From NCBI GenBank assembly GCA_958415865.1, contig CATYZV010000026.1, forward strand, positions 1-12,373: a stretch of 12,373 nucleotides of DNA. The letters run 5' to 3'. The stretch comes from an uncultured Selenomonadaceae bacterium (GTDB lineage Bacteria; Bacillota; Negativicutes; Selenomonadales; Selenomonadaceae). The notes under the pieces were generated by a model. It did no database searches, was not told the origin of the DNA, and worked only from the letters and a program-made list of their open reading frames with translations. Of the stretch, positions 1 through 7,045 are shown one piece after another. The stretch's first letter is position 1. Each line of letters opens with the position of its first letter. The position numbers and the translations under genes were made by a program.

Positions 1-19
1 TGTTATGTATACATACAAT

Positions 20-48
20 TTCTTCAATTGCAGCATTGGGTTTATAAT
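20..48 (+). promoter_or_regulatory. Probable promoter of the glutamate synthase operon
   Basis: A perfect -10 hexamer TATAAT lies at 43-48. The region 17 bases upstream (20-25, TTCTTC) is only a poor -35 match, so the call rests on the -10 box and on its position about 70 bases before the first gene. The leader between this promoter and the first gene holds a perfect tandem 10-base repeat, GCAATGTGTT twice at 81-100, of unknown role. Confidence 0.4.
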
Positions 49-118
49 ATATTATGAAGGAATAGCTTTTTTATTGTTATGCAATGTGTTGCAATGTGTT
101 AATTTGGAGGCGATTGAT

Positions 119-1225
119 TTGTGTAGAATAGGTTCTATTAAAAGCAAGGTACCTGTCAGCCCGGCAAAAGCTTTAAAGCTTATGATTCCTCAGCAGGAAG
201 GTCATGACAATTCCGGTTTTGCTATGATTATGAAAGATCTCTACGGTATTTTCTCTGATTACAAGGACAAACCTCTGCTGTCTTTGGCTTGCACTCAGCG
301 CGGTGCTCAGATGGTAGAAGAATTCATGGACAGCCACAACTTTGTGCAGCTGTCGGAATGGATTCCGATTCCGGATAAAAAACCGGGTCTTGATATCAAG
401 GCTATGCCGTATTACATTTTCCGCAATTACGATTATCCTGAATACTACCGTGATAAATCAGAAGAAGAAAAAGGAGAATTGCTGCTCGATACGCGCCTTG
501 CTCTGCGCAAGCTGCTGGAAGACTCCGGCAACGGCTTTGTATATTCTTTCTGGCCGGATGTGCTGACGCTCAAGGAAATCGGCGATCCTGCCGACATCGC
601 TACGTATTTCCATCTTTGGGATGAAAACGGCGGACTTTTGGCAAAGAATATCGTTGCTCAGTGCCGTCAGAATACGAACTACGATATCGTGCGCTATGCG
701 GCTCATCCGTTCTTCCTGCAGGGATATACGCTCTGCGCTAACGGTGAAAATACATTCTACACGAAGAACAAAGAATTCCAGAAATCTCTGCACCGCGGCT
801 ATATCGGCTTTGAATCGGATTCGCAGAATTTCCTCTATACGCTCCACTATGTACTGCATGAACTGAAATGGCCGATTGAGTATTATAAACACGTCATAAC
901 TCCTCTGCCGTTTGAAGATATCGACAAACGTGAGGATAAAGAAGTGCTGACGGCTATCCGCCAGTCGCTCGCTAATCTGGAAATCAACGGTCCGAATACC
1001 ATCATCGCCAACCTCCCGGACGGCCGCATGATGACGTGCTGTGATTCCAAAAAGCTCCGCCCGGTAGTTGTAGGACGCGATGAAAATACTGTTGCTATAT
1101 CATCTGAAGTCTGCGGCATCAATGAAATAATGCCAAATCGCGATATGACGAAAGACATCTACCCCAATGAACGCGAAGTTGTAATAATCAATAACGACCT
1201 GGAGGTTCAAAGATGCAAGCAGTAA
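119..1225 (+). CDS. Glutamate synthase amidotransferase subunit (class II glutamine amidotransferase, Ntn hydrolase)
   Basis: Predicted to hydrolyse glutamine and pass ammonia to the synthase subunit encoded next, in the cytoplasm. I start it at TTG 119-121, not at the upstream ATG at 5, for two reasons. GGAGG at 106-110 sits 8 bases before it. This start also places Cys at residue 2 (M-C-R-I-G-S), so Met removal exposes the N-terminal nucleophile that class II amidotransferases need. Residues 25-34 (QQEGHDNSGF) correspond to the family's Q-x-R-G-x-D-S-G motif. The C-terminal part (LPDGRMM, then a VVVGRDENTVAISSEVCGI-type segment around residues 305-340) is typical of glutamate synthase amidotransferase domains. 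The protein is about 368 residues and carries only the GATase part of a normal GltB large subunit. It overlaps the next gene by 13 bases, which suggests translational coupling. Family assignment is secure; the exact start is well supported. Confidence 0.88.
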   Translation: MCRIGSIKSKVPVSPAKALKLMIPQQEGHDNSGFAMIMKDLYGIFSDYKDKPLLSLACTQRGAQMVEEFMDSHNFVQLSEWIPIPDKKPGLDIKAMPYYIFRNYDYPEYYRDKSEEEKGELLLDTRLALRKLLEDSGNGFVYSFWPDVLTLKEIGDPADIATYFHLWDENGGLLAKNIVAQCRQNTNYDIVRYAAHPFFLQGYTLCANGENTFYTKNKEFQKSLHRGYIGFESDSQNFLYTLHYVLHELKWPIEYYKHVITPLPFEDIDKREDKEVLTAIRQSLANLEINGPNTIIANLPDGRMMTCCDSKKLRPVVVGRDENTVAISSEVCGINEIMPNRDMTKDIYPNEREVVIINNDLEVQRCKQ

Positions 1226-2844
1226 GAACACAAGAAGTCAGCGTCAATGACTTAAACTGGAAAATTCAGTACGATAAAGACCGCTGTACCATGTGCGGCA
1301 GCTGTGTAGCTACCTGCACTATCGGCGCGATAAAAGCAGGCGTTATCCGCCTAGATAGAACGATTTCAGAAGGCGTATTTCCCGAACCTAAGAAACAGCA
1401 TAAGGCTCTGCCCATAATTGAACAGGTGGGCGATCTGTCTAAAGCCTGCATCGGCTGCGGCATGTGTGAAAAAGTATGCCCTAACGGTGCTATCCGCCCT
1501 GTTAGAAATCCTGACAGCCGTCAGACTCTGCTCGGACGCGACCATGGCCCGATTAAACGCGGCGGCCGTACCAACCTCAATGCACAGCGCACGCTTGACC
1601 ATATCGTCGTCGGCCGTATCAGCCAGATGACTGACCCGTCGCTCGACTCTCAGCGTCATACATTTGATATCCGCGCTCCGTTCGGCCGTGTGCTGCCGGC
1701 GGAAAAGCTGCCGTTCAAGATGGAAAACGGCAAGCTCGTGATGGCTCATAAAGCACCGCCGGTCAGATGGATTTATCCGCTGATTTTCTCCGATATGTCC
1801 ATCGGCGCACTTTCTACCAGAGCTTGGGAAGCTGTGGCTATAGCTTGTGCTTATCTCAATGAAAAATGCAATATTCCTATCCGCATGAGTTCCGGTGAAG
1901 GCGGTATGCCTATTAAATTGCTGGAATCGGATTATTTGAAATACATGATCATTCAGATCGCATCCGGTCATTTCGGCTGGAACCGTATAGTAAAGGCTCT
2001 GCCTAAGATGAAAGTAGACCCGGCAGGCGTATTGATCAAGATCGGCCAGGGTGCAAAACCGGGCGATGGCGGTCTCTTGATGGCGGCAAAAGTAGCAGAA
2101 CACGTACAGGCGATTCGCGGCGTGCCGAAAGCTACACTGTCGTCTCCTCCTAACCATCAGGGTCTGTACTCTATCGAAGAATCAGTACAGAAAATGCACT
2201 TGTCCATGAATGCAGCTTTCGGCTTCCGCGTGCCGGTTGCTATCAAATGCGCTGCATCTGCAACTTCCGTATCCGTATACAACAACCTGCTGCGCGATCC
2301 GTACAAGATCTGCGGCGGTTTCTTCATCGACGGCATTCAGGGCGGTACCGGTGCAGCCAATGAAATTTCGCTCGACCATACCGGTCATCCTGTCGTATCC
2401 AAGATCCGCGACTGCTACATGGCAGCTGTTAAACAGGGTCTTCAAGGACAGATTCCTCTTTATGGCGGCGGCGGTATCGGCATGACAGGCAATGCTGCGG
2501 CAGATGCTTTCAAGATGATCTGCCTCGGTGCTAACGGCGTATTCTGCGGCAAGATTCTGATTCAGCTCTTGGGCTGTGTCGGCAATGAAGAAGGACGCTG
2601 CAACGCCTGCAACACCGGCAAATGCCCGACCGGCATCTGCACTCAGAATCCTCGCCTCGTAAAACGCCTCGATGTAGATAAAGGCGCGCAGAAGATTGTC
2701 GATTACGTTCTGGCATTTGACCAGGAAATGAGAAAACTCATGGCTCCGATCGGCAACTCGTCTCTGCCTGTAGGCAGAAGCGACGCACTCGTTTCTACGG
2801 ATAAAGCTATTGCTGATAAACTCGGCATTCAGTATGTATGCTAA
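1213..2844 (+). CDS. gltB: Glutamate synthase FMN-binding subunit with N-terminal 2x[4Fe-4S] ferredoxin domain
   Basis: This subunit should carry the FMN site where 2-oxoglutarate and ammonia become glutamate. It has 543 residues. Residues 25-35 and 79-90 form two ferredoxin-type motifs (C25, C28, C31, C35; C79, C82, C85, C89 followed by P). The segment QGAKPGDGG near residues 279-287 is a glutamate synthase hallmark. Residues 418-430 (GGGGIGMTGNAAA) lie in the phosphate-binding part of the FMN barrel. A Cys-rich cluster (C455, C463, C466, C471, then P-T-G-I-C-T-Q) corresponds to the 3Fe-4S cluster region of GltB. The GATase and GXGXG domains of a standard GltB are absent because they are encoded by the genes on either side. 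GGAGG at 1201-1205 lies 7 bases before ATG. The symbol gltB refers to the central domains only. Confidence 0.9.
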   Translation: MQAVRTQEVSVNDLNWKIQYDKDRCTMCGSCVATCTIGAIKAGVIRLDRTISEGVFPEPKKQHKALPIIEQVGDLSKACIGCGMCEKVCPNGAIRPVRNPDSRQTLLGRDHGPIKRGGRTNLNAQRTLDHIVVGRISQMTDPSLDSQRHTFDIRAPFGRVLPAEKLPFKMENGKLVMAHKAPPVRWIYPLIFSDMSIGALSTRAWEAVAIACAYLNEKCNIPIRMSSGEGGMPIKLLESDYLKYMIIQIASGHFGWNRIVKALPKMKVDPAGVLIKIGQGAKPGDGGLLMAAKVAEHVQAIRGVPKATLSSPPNHQGLYSIEESVQKMHLSMNAAFGFRVPVAIKCAASATSVSVYNNLLRDPYKICGGFFIDGIQGGTGAANEISLDHTGHPVVSKIRDCYMAAVKQGLQGQIPLYGGGGIGMTGNAAADAFKMICLGANGVFCGKILIQLLGCVGNEEGRCNACNTGKCPTGICTQNPRLVKRLDVDKGAQKIVDYVLAFDQEMRKLMAPIGNSSLPVGRSDALVSTDKAIADKLGIQYVC

Positions 2845-2866
2845 TCGGTGAGGAGGAAAAGCAAAA

Positions 2867-5203
2867 ATGTTTACTATAGATACATTAGTCGGACATGAAC
2901 GCATGTCTACACAGGATCTGCTCCTCGCCATCGGCAAAGCCGTAAAAGAGGGCGAAACTCAATTTGAAATACACGCATCAGGCCAGCACGATATCGGCGG
3001 TCCGTTATGGCATCCCGAAGGCAAAAAACTGTTCTTCCATGTAACGAACGCCGGCCAGCGTGTCGGCTGCATGTGCCTTGACAATACAGAAATTCTCGTT
3101 GATGAATCATCTTCAGCCGATGTCGGCTGGCTCAACGCCGGCGGCAAGATCACCGTTCGCGGCGATGCCGGCGACACGGCAGGCCACTGCTCGGCAGGTG
3201 GCAAAATATATATCGGCGGCCGTGCCGGCACTCGTTCCGGTTCATTGATGAAACATGACCCGCTGTACGAAGAACCGCAGCTCTGGGTGCTCAAGAATGT
3301 GGGTTCCTTCTCCTTTGAATTCATGGGCGGCGGTAAAGCTATAGTATGCGGTGTAGACTCAGCACAGTTTACCAGCGTACTCGGCGAACGTCCCTGCGTC
3401 GGCATGGTAGGCGGCACTGTCTACTTCCGCGGTCCCATCGACGGACATCCGGCTGATGTGCGTCTCAAAGACCTTGACGAAAACGATATTGCTTTCCTCG
3501 ACAACAACATGGATGAATTCCTCGAATCCATCGGCCGCACTGAACTGCGCCACGAATTGTCCAACTGGTCTGAATGGCATAAGCTTCAGCCGATGACATT
3601 TGAAGAAAAACAGGCTGCTGCCAACAAACAGCCCGATATCAAATCCTTCCGCACGAAAGAATGGATTAAAGGCGGTATGTTCAGCGACGTTGCAGTAGAT
3701 GACTTCGTAGTCAATCCTACCGTAGTAAAAGGCCTGTACCGTCAGCGTGTTCCGTTCTGGGAAAACGCTAAATTCAACGCGCCCTGCGAATTTTCATGCC
3801 CGTCTAATATTCCTACACAGCGCCGTTACAATCTGCTGCGTCAGGGCAAAGTCGATGAAGCTGTACGCCTCGTTCTCGACTATACTCCGTTCCCCGGATC
3901 AGTATGCGGCAGCGTATGCCCTAATCCTTGTATGGACGGCTGTACGCGCGGCGATATCGACGAACCGATTCAGATCGGGCCGCTCGGCTACCTGTCCTCT
4001 TTCACTCAGATTGAACCGCCTAAAACGAAAACCGGCAAGAAAATCGCTGTCATCGGCGGCGGTGTAGCAGGTCTGTCTGCTGCTTGGAAACTCATCAGAA
4101 AAGGCCACGATGTAACAGTTTACGATGACTGCGACATCATGGGCGGCAAGCTCGAACAGGTAATACCGCGTGCGCGTCTTTCCATCGACCTTTTAAAAGC
4201 AGAATTGAAGCGCATTGAAAATATGGGTGTAAAATTTGTCGGCAGCTGCAAAGTCGATGCAGACAAATTCACTGCTATCAGAGCACAGGCTGACGCTGTA
4301 GTCGTAGCAACAGGCGGTCATAAAACGCGCGTATTCCCGTGGGAAGGCGTAGAAAAAGTAACCGGAGGACTGCAGTTCCTCAAAGAAGTCAACAGCGGTA
4401 AGCATCCCAAAGTCGGCAAAAATGTAATCGTAATCGGCTGCGGCAACGCCGGCATGGATACGGCACGCGGCGCATACGATATGGGTGCAGAAACCGTAAC
4501 TTGTATCGACGTGCAGAAACCGGCAGCATTTGAAGACGAAATACAGTACGTAGAAAGCCGCGGCGGCAAACTCATCTGGCCGTTCATGACGAGCAAGATC
4601 ACCGACGAAGGAATTTACGACAACAAAGGCCGCTTCATCCCCGGCGATATGGTACTCGTATCCATCGGCGAATCCCCTGTACTCGATTATCTCCCTGCTG
4701 ACGACAGCATCAAAAAATTCCGCGACTGGCTCGTACCCAATGGCGACGCATCCATCCTCGACGGCGTATTTGCAGCCGGCGACGTCATCAAACCCGGCCG
4801 CTTGACCGACGCTATCGGCTCCGGACAGAGAGCAGCTTACTACGCTGACGCTTATGTAATGGGCAAAGACGTTGCTCCGTTCCCGGAAAAGAAACAGATT
4901 GATAAGAAAGAAATCGGCAAAGCATACTTCGCTAAATGCCATCACTGCGAACTCGGCGAACCCGCTGACGACGTATCGCGCTGCATCAGCTGCGGTACCT
5001 GCCGCGACTGTGAAACGTGCCTTGAATCGTGCCCGGAAAAAGCAATTTCCCGCATTCAGCATGAAGACGGCAGCTTTGAATACGTATCCGATGACAAAAA
5101 GTGTATCGGCTGCGGCATCTGTGCCGGTGTCTGCCCCTGCGGCATCTGGCAGCTTAAGGACAATCCTGTTCCTATCAAGATGTACCGCTTGAAAGCGGAA
5201 TAA
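2867..5203 (+). CDS. gltD: GXGXG domain - GltD-like FAD/NAD(P) oxidoreductase - ferredoxin fusion (glutamate synthase electron-input subunit)
   Basis: This 778-residue fusion should accept electrons from NAD(P)H and feed them to the FMN subunit. Residues about 1-235 are a glycine-rich GXGXG beta-helix (repeats such as NAGGKITVRGDAGD and GGKIYIGGRAG) that normally forms the C-terminus of GltB. Residues about 300-360 hold the GltD-type N-terminal Fe-S motif (C307, C311, C347, C351, C355, C359). Residues 395-406 (VIGGGVAGLSAA) are the FAD dinucleotide fold, 522-535 (VIGCGNAGMDTARG) the NAD(P) fold, and 633-640 (GVFAAGDV) the second FAD motif. The C-terminus carries two 4Fe-4S motifs (C712, C715, C718, C722-P; C746, C749, C752, C756-P) plus extra cysteines at 691, 694, 706 and 709. 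AGGAGG at 2851-2856 is 10 bases before ATG. With the two upstream genes it reconstitutes a full glutamate synthase. The electron donor (NADH, NADPH or ferredoxin) cannot be settled from sequence. Confidence 0.88.
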   Translation: MFTIDTLVGHERMSTQDLLLAIGKAVKEGETQFEIHASGQHDIGGPLWHPEGKKLFFHVTNAGQRVGCMCLDNTEILVDESSSADVGWLNAGGKITVRGDAGDTAGHCSAGGKIYIGGRAGTRSGSLMKHDPLYEEPQLWVLKNVGSFSFEFMGGGKAIVCGVDSAQFTSVLGERPCVGMVGGTVYFRGPIDGHPADVRLKDLDENDIAFLDNNMDEFLESIGRTELRHELSNWSEWHKLQPMTFEEKQAAANKQPDIKSFRTKEWIKGGMFSDVAVDDFVVNPTVVKGLYRQRVPFWENAKFNAPCEFSCPSNIPTQRRYNLLRQGKVDEAVRLVLDYTPFPGSVCGSVCPNPCMDGCTRGDIDEPIQIGPLGYLSSFTQIEPPKTKTGKKIAVIGGGVAGLSAAWKLIRKGHDVTVYDDCDIMGGKLEQVIPRARLSIDLLKAELKRIENMGVKFVGSCKVDADKFTAIRAQADAVVVATGGHKTRVFPWEGVEKVTGGLQFLKEVNSGKHPKVGKNVIVIGCGNAGMDTARGAYDMGAETVTCIDVQKPAAFEDEIQYVESRGGKLIWPFMTSKITDEGIYDNKGRFIPGDMVLVSIGESPVLDYLPADDSIKKFRDWLVPNGDASILDGVFAAGDVIKPGRLTDAIGSGQRAAYYADAYVMGKDVAPFPEKKQIDKKEIGKAYFAKCHHCELGEPADDVSRCISCGTCRDCETCLESCPEKAISRIQHEDGSFEYVSDDKKCIGCGICAGVCPCGIWQLKDNPVPIKMYRLKAE

Positions 5204-5226
5204 GAATAAAGCTAGTTTAGCATATA

Positions 5227-5270
5227 AAGAGAACCGTTGTTACATTACGTAATAGCGGTTCTTTTGTTTT
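5227..5270 (+). terminator. Rho-independent terminator of the glutamate synthase operon
   Basis: The arms at 5227-5236 (AAGAGAACCG) and 5256-5265 (CGGTTCTTTT) pair over about 10 bases with one G-T. Further inner pairing (TTAC with GTAA) extends the hairpin, and a T-rich tract runs to 5270. It begins 24 bases after the stop codon of the fusion gene. Confidence 0.85.
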
Positions 5271-5423
5271 GACAGTGAATCTGTTCCTTTTATGCCGCCC
5301 TAATAGAGCGGGTTTTCCTATTATTATGCAATAAAGTTGCTGTTTTTACTTATTTTGTCAGATTGATATCCAAATTACGGCAGTGCAAGGATATAAAATT
5401 TCGTTAAGATTGTGATTAAAGTC
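5271..5423. other. Intergenic stretch between the glt terminator and the accessory locus
   Basis: I see no gene here. It holds a TTGACA hexamer at 5269-5274 overlapping the terminator T-tract, without a good -10 box. A weak hairpin CCGC (5295-5298) / GCGG (5308-5311) is followed by TTTT and might be a backup terminator. GTGCAAG at 5383-5389 is the first arm of an inverted repeat whose second arm CTTGCAC (5423-5429) overlaps the next promoter. Confidence 0.5.
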
Positions 5424-5451
5424 TTGCACGGGGGGGTAAATGTGATATAGT
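5424..5451 (+). promoter_or_regulatory. Extended -10 promoter upstream of gRNA A and tldR1
   Basis: The -10 box TATAGT (5446-5451) is preceded by TG at 5443-5444, giving an extended -10. A partial -35 TTGCAC (5424-5429) lies 16 bases upstream. The spacer begins with seven consecutive Gs (5430-5436). The -35 overlaps an inverted repeat, GTGCAAG 5383-5389 with CTTGCAC 5423-5429, that could be an operator. Transcription would start near 5458 and enter gRNA A after a leader of about 54 bases. Confidence 0.55.
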
Positions 5452-5465
5452 AGTAGATATAAACT

Positions 5466-5502
5466 AAAGACAGCTGCAAAAGAATCGTCAAATGCTGTTT
5501 TT
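5466..5502 (+). terminator. Possible attenuator-like hairpin in the gRNA A leader
   Basis: AAAGACAGC (5466-5474) can pair with GCTGTTTTT (5494-5502) over nine pairs including one G-T, with a 19-base loop and a U-rich 3' side. It sits between the promoter and gRNA A and might act as a leader structure. The loop is long and there is no separate U-tract, so this is weak. Confidence 0.25.
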
Positions 5503-5511
5503 GTTGTTACT

Positions 5512-5627
5512 ATACCGCTGACTGAGCGGGAATCAACGCCTTGGGAGTGTTATAGCACGCAGAACAAGGAATCGGAGCCATAGTCGAGGTCCCGAGCAGT
5601 AGAAGTATATTTCATGTATAAATGGCA
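5512..5627 (+). ncRNA. Structured RNA element A: orphan omega-RNA-like guide RNA (scaffold 5512-5607, putative guide from 5608)
   Basis: This is one of three copies of the same RNA architecture in the window. Stem 1 is CCGCT 5515-5519 with AGCGG 5525-5529, loop GACTG. Stem 2 is CCTTG 5539-5543 with CAAGG 5565-5569, and it encloses GGA, an inner hairpin GTGT 5547-5550 / GCAC 5555-5558, and GCAGAA. Stem 3 is CGGAGCC 5573-5579 with GGTCCCG 5588-5594 (one mismatch). The scaffold ends in AGAAGTA at 5601-5607. Sequence after that is unrelated to the other two copies, as expected for a guide, here starting TATTTCATGTATAAAT. Unlike copies B and C it follows no TnpB-like gene; it lies upstream of tldR1 and under its own promoter. 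A weak hairpin (GACCA 5655-5659 / TGGTC 5668-5672, then TTT) or the T7 tract at 5716-5722 may end the transcript. Function is inferred by analogy with TnpB and TldR guide RNAs. Confidence 0.7.
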
Positions 5628-5652
5628 ATTTATTGATACTTAATCATGCTGT

Positions 5653-5680
5653 TTGACCAAGACAGTGTGGTCTTTAGAAC
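5653..5680 (+). promoter_or_regulatory. Possible separate promoter for tldR1
   Basis: TTGACC (5653-5658, five of six -35 bases) and TAGAAC (5675-5680, four of six -10 bases) are separated by 16 bases. A start near 5687 would leave a leader of about 40 bases before the GTG start of tldR1. Read-through from the promoter at 5424 is the alternative. Confidence 0.3.
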
Positions 5681-5725
5681 GCCTGATAAACGATTTCGAT
5701 TGTTTTGTTGGAGCGTTTTTTTATT

Positions 5726-6913
5726 GTGAAAAAAGCTTATAAAACTGAATTAAAACCGAATGCGCAGCAAGCAGCTAAGATACGCCGACTCATCGGCATA
5801 TGCCGTTTTGTCTACAATAAATACATTCAGATGAACTTAGAACACCGTGCAGTCTGTGAGAAAGAAACAACGGCTATAGTTAAAGCTGAGAGGACCTCAT
5901 ATTGGTTTATTACTAAGGAAGTATTTATCCAATGCCAGCTGCCGCATCTTAGCGACATTCACGCTTTTATCGCAAGCTGTCCTATTGTATTTATAGAAGC
6001 TGTGTTATCCAATGCCGAAATTGCCTTTCAAAGATATTTTCAAGGTAAAGCCGACCTGCCGCGCTTTAAAGCCAAATATGCCGACAGTGTTACTCTGCTT
6101 TATCCCGGGCGTCTGACTGCAAAATGGCAGATTGAAAATGATTCCGTTATCGTGCCGGGGCTTGGATGCTTAAAGCTCAAAGAGCATGGCTATCTGCCGC
6201 TGGATACATCTATTGTAAGAGGAAGTATTTCTTATATAGCCGGGCGTTATTTTATTTCAGCTACAGTGCAGCAGGATATAGAGCCGATAAACCGTGATGA
6301 ATACAATGGCGGTATGGGTATTTACATCGGTGCGAATGGTTTTATCACGCTGGATGACGGCAGTCAGATCGAGAATATTGAAAAAAACCGCCGCGTCATC
6401 GTACTAAAGAAAAAGATAGCGCGTGAAATACGTTCTCTGTCCCGCCGCAGCCATGAATCTAATGCCAGCAACAGACGTAAACAACAGGAAAAGCTTATGA
6501 AGCTGAGGCTCCATCTCGAGCAGGTGTATAGCGATTATATCAATAAGGCTGTGTCGGAGATAGTACAGCGAAAACCTGCATACATAGTATTGGGAGATAT
6601 TGCAGTCAGAAAAGAAGCTGAAAGCTCAGAGGCTGCAAGGAAAAAGCTAAAGGAATGTAGGCTTATAGAGCTGAAAAATCGTTTGTTGACAAAATGCCGT
6701 CAGATGGGCATTGCAGTTAGAATACCCGTGAATTTAGAAGCAGAGTGCAGCACTGCATTCATTTGCAGCAGATGTAGAAATAAAGTTATACAAAGCCCGC
6801 CGAACAGTGATGAAGATAATACCTTCAGCTGTACGCATTGCGGACTTAATATAAATAGAAGTCAAAATGCAGCTATAAACTTAAAAAATCTGCAAGAGTA
6901 CTTGACTTTGTAA
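5726..6913 (+). CDS. Nuclease-dead TnpB homologue (TldR-like RNA-guided DNA-binding protein 1), RuvC triad lost
   Basis: This is a TnpB/OrfB-family protein of 395 residues, a normal length for the family, and it should bind a guide RNA and DNA without cutting. I start it at GTG 5726 because the N-terminus then reads KKAYKTELKPNAQQ..., the usual TnpB beginning; GGAG at 5710-5713 is 12 bases upstream, a rather long spacing. The N-terminal motif GICRFVYNKY and the later GRYFISATV fit the TnpB N-terminal domain. The RuvC-I motif, normally G-I-D-L-G, reads G-I-Y-I-G with Tyr at residue 200. RuvC-II, normally I-V-L-E-D, reads I-V-L-G-D with Gly at 290. RuvC-III, normally R-D-x-N-A-A, reads R-S-Q-N-A-A with Ser at 379. 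All three metal-binding acids are gone, while the four zinc-finger Cys (347, 350, 369, 372) and the surrounding fold survive. This pattern suggests selection to keep binding, not random decay. No TnpA is nearby. gRNA B starts 27 bases after the stop. Confidence 0.82.
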   Translation: MKKAYKTELKPNAQQAAKIRRLIGICRFVYNKYIQMNLEHRAVCEKETTAIVKAERTSYWFITKEVFIQCQLPHLSDIHAFIASCPIVFIEAVLSNAEIAFQRYFQGKADLPRFKAKYADSVTLLYPGRLTAKWQIENDSVIVPGLGCLKLKEHGYLPLDTSIVRGSISYIAGRYFISATVQQDIEPINRDEYNGGMGIYIGANGFITLDDGSQIENIEKNRRVIVLKKKIAREIRSLSRRSHESNASNRRKQQEKLMKLRLHLEQVYSDYINKAVSEIVQRKPAYIVLGDIAVRKEAESSEAARKKLKECRLIELKNRLLTKCRQMGIAVRIPVNLEAECSTAFICSRCRNKVIQSPPNSDEDNTFSCTHCGLNINRSQNAAINLKNLQEYLTL

Positions 6914-6940
6914 AATAATATCACTGAAAGGAGAAGTCAT

Positions 6941-7045
6941 ATACCGGCGGCCGGCCGGGAAGTAACGCTTGGGGAGAGCAAAGCTCGCCGAACCAGGAAT
7001 GTACATAAATGCAACGGCAGAAGTACTGTTTTCTACATTAATATA
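6941..7045 (+). ncRNA. Structured RNA element B: omega-RNA-like guide RNA of tldR1 (scaffold 6941-7025, putative guide from 7026)
   Basis: This is the second copy of the conserved architecture, 27 bases after tldR1. Stem 1 is CCGGC 6944-6948 with GCCGG 6954-6958, loop GGCCG. Stem 2 is CTTGG 6968-6972 with CCAGG 6993-6997, enclosing an inner hairpin GAGC 6976-6979 / GCTC 6983-6986 with loop AAA. Stem 3 is short, TGTA 7000-7003 with TGCA 7010-7013. The scaffold ends in AGAAGTA at 7019-7025, and the putative guide begins CTGTTTTCTACATTAA. I see no terminator between the guide and the adhesin start codon at 7127, so the gRNA may be trimmed from, or form the 5' leader of, a longer transcript that continues into the adhesin gene. 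Confidence 0.72.

Noticed and set aside
5..118. N-terminal extension of the amidotransferase from the upstream ATG
   Set aside because: It would bury the catalytic Cys behind about 38 residues, overlaps the TATAAT box and has no ribosome binding site, whereas TTG 119 has GGAGG at the right distance.
4193..5062. Long antisense open frame opposite the glutamate synthase fusion gene
   Set aside because: It is a mirror of strong codon bias in the real gene; no recognisable protein, promoter or ribosome binding site.
5291..5316. Possible fourth, decayed gRNA scaffold (CCGC...GCGGG resembles stem 1)
   Set aside because: Similarity ends after the small hairpin; none of the stem 2, GGGAG, GAAC or AAGTA landmarks follow.
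5338..5502. CTGTTTT matches to guide B at about 5340 and 5495
   Set aside because: Seven T-rich bases are expected by chance and matching stops at once.
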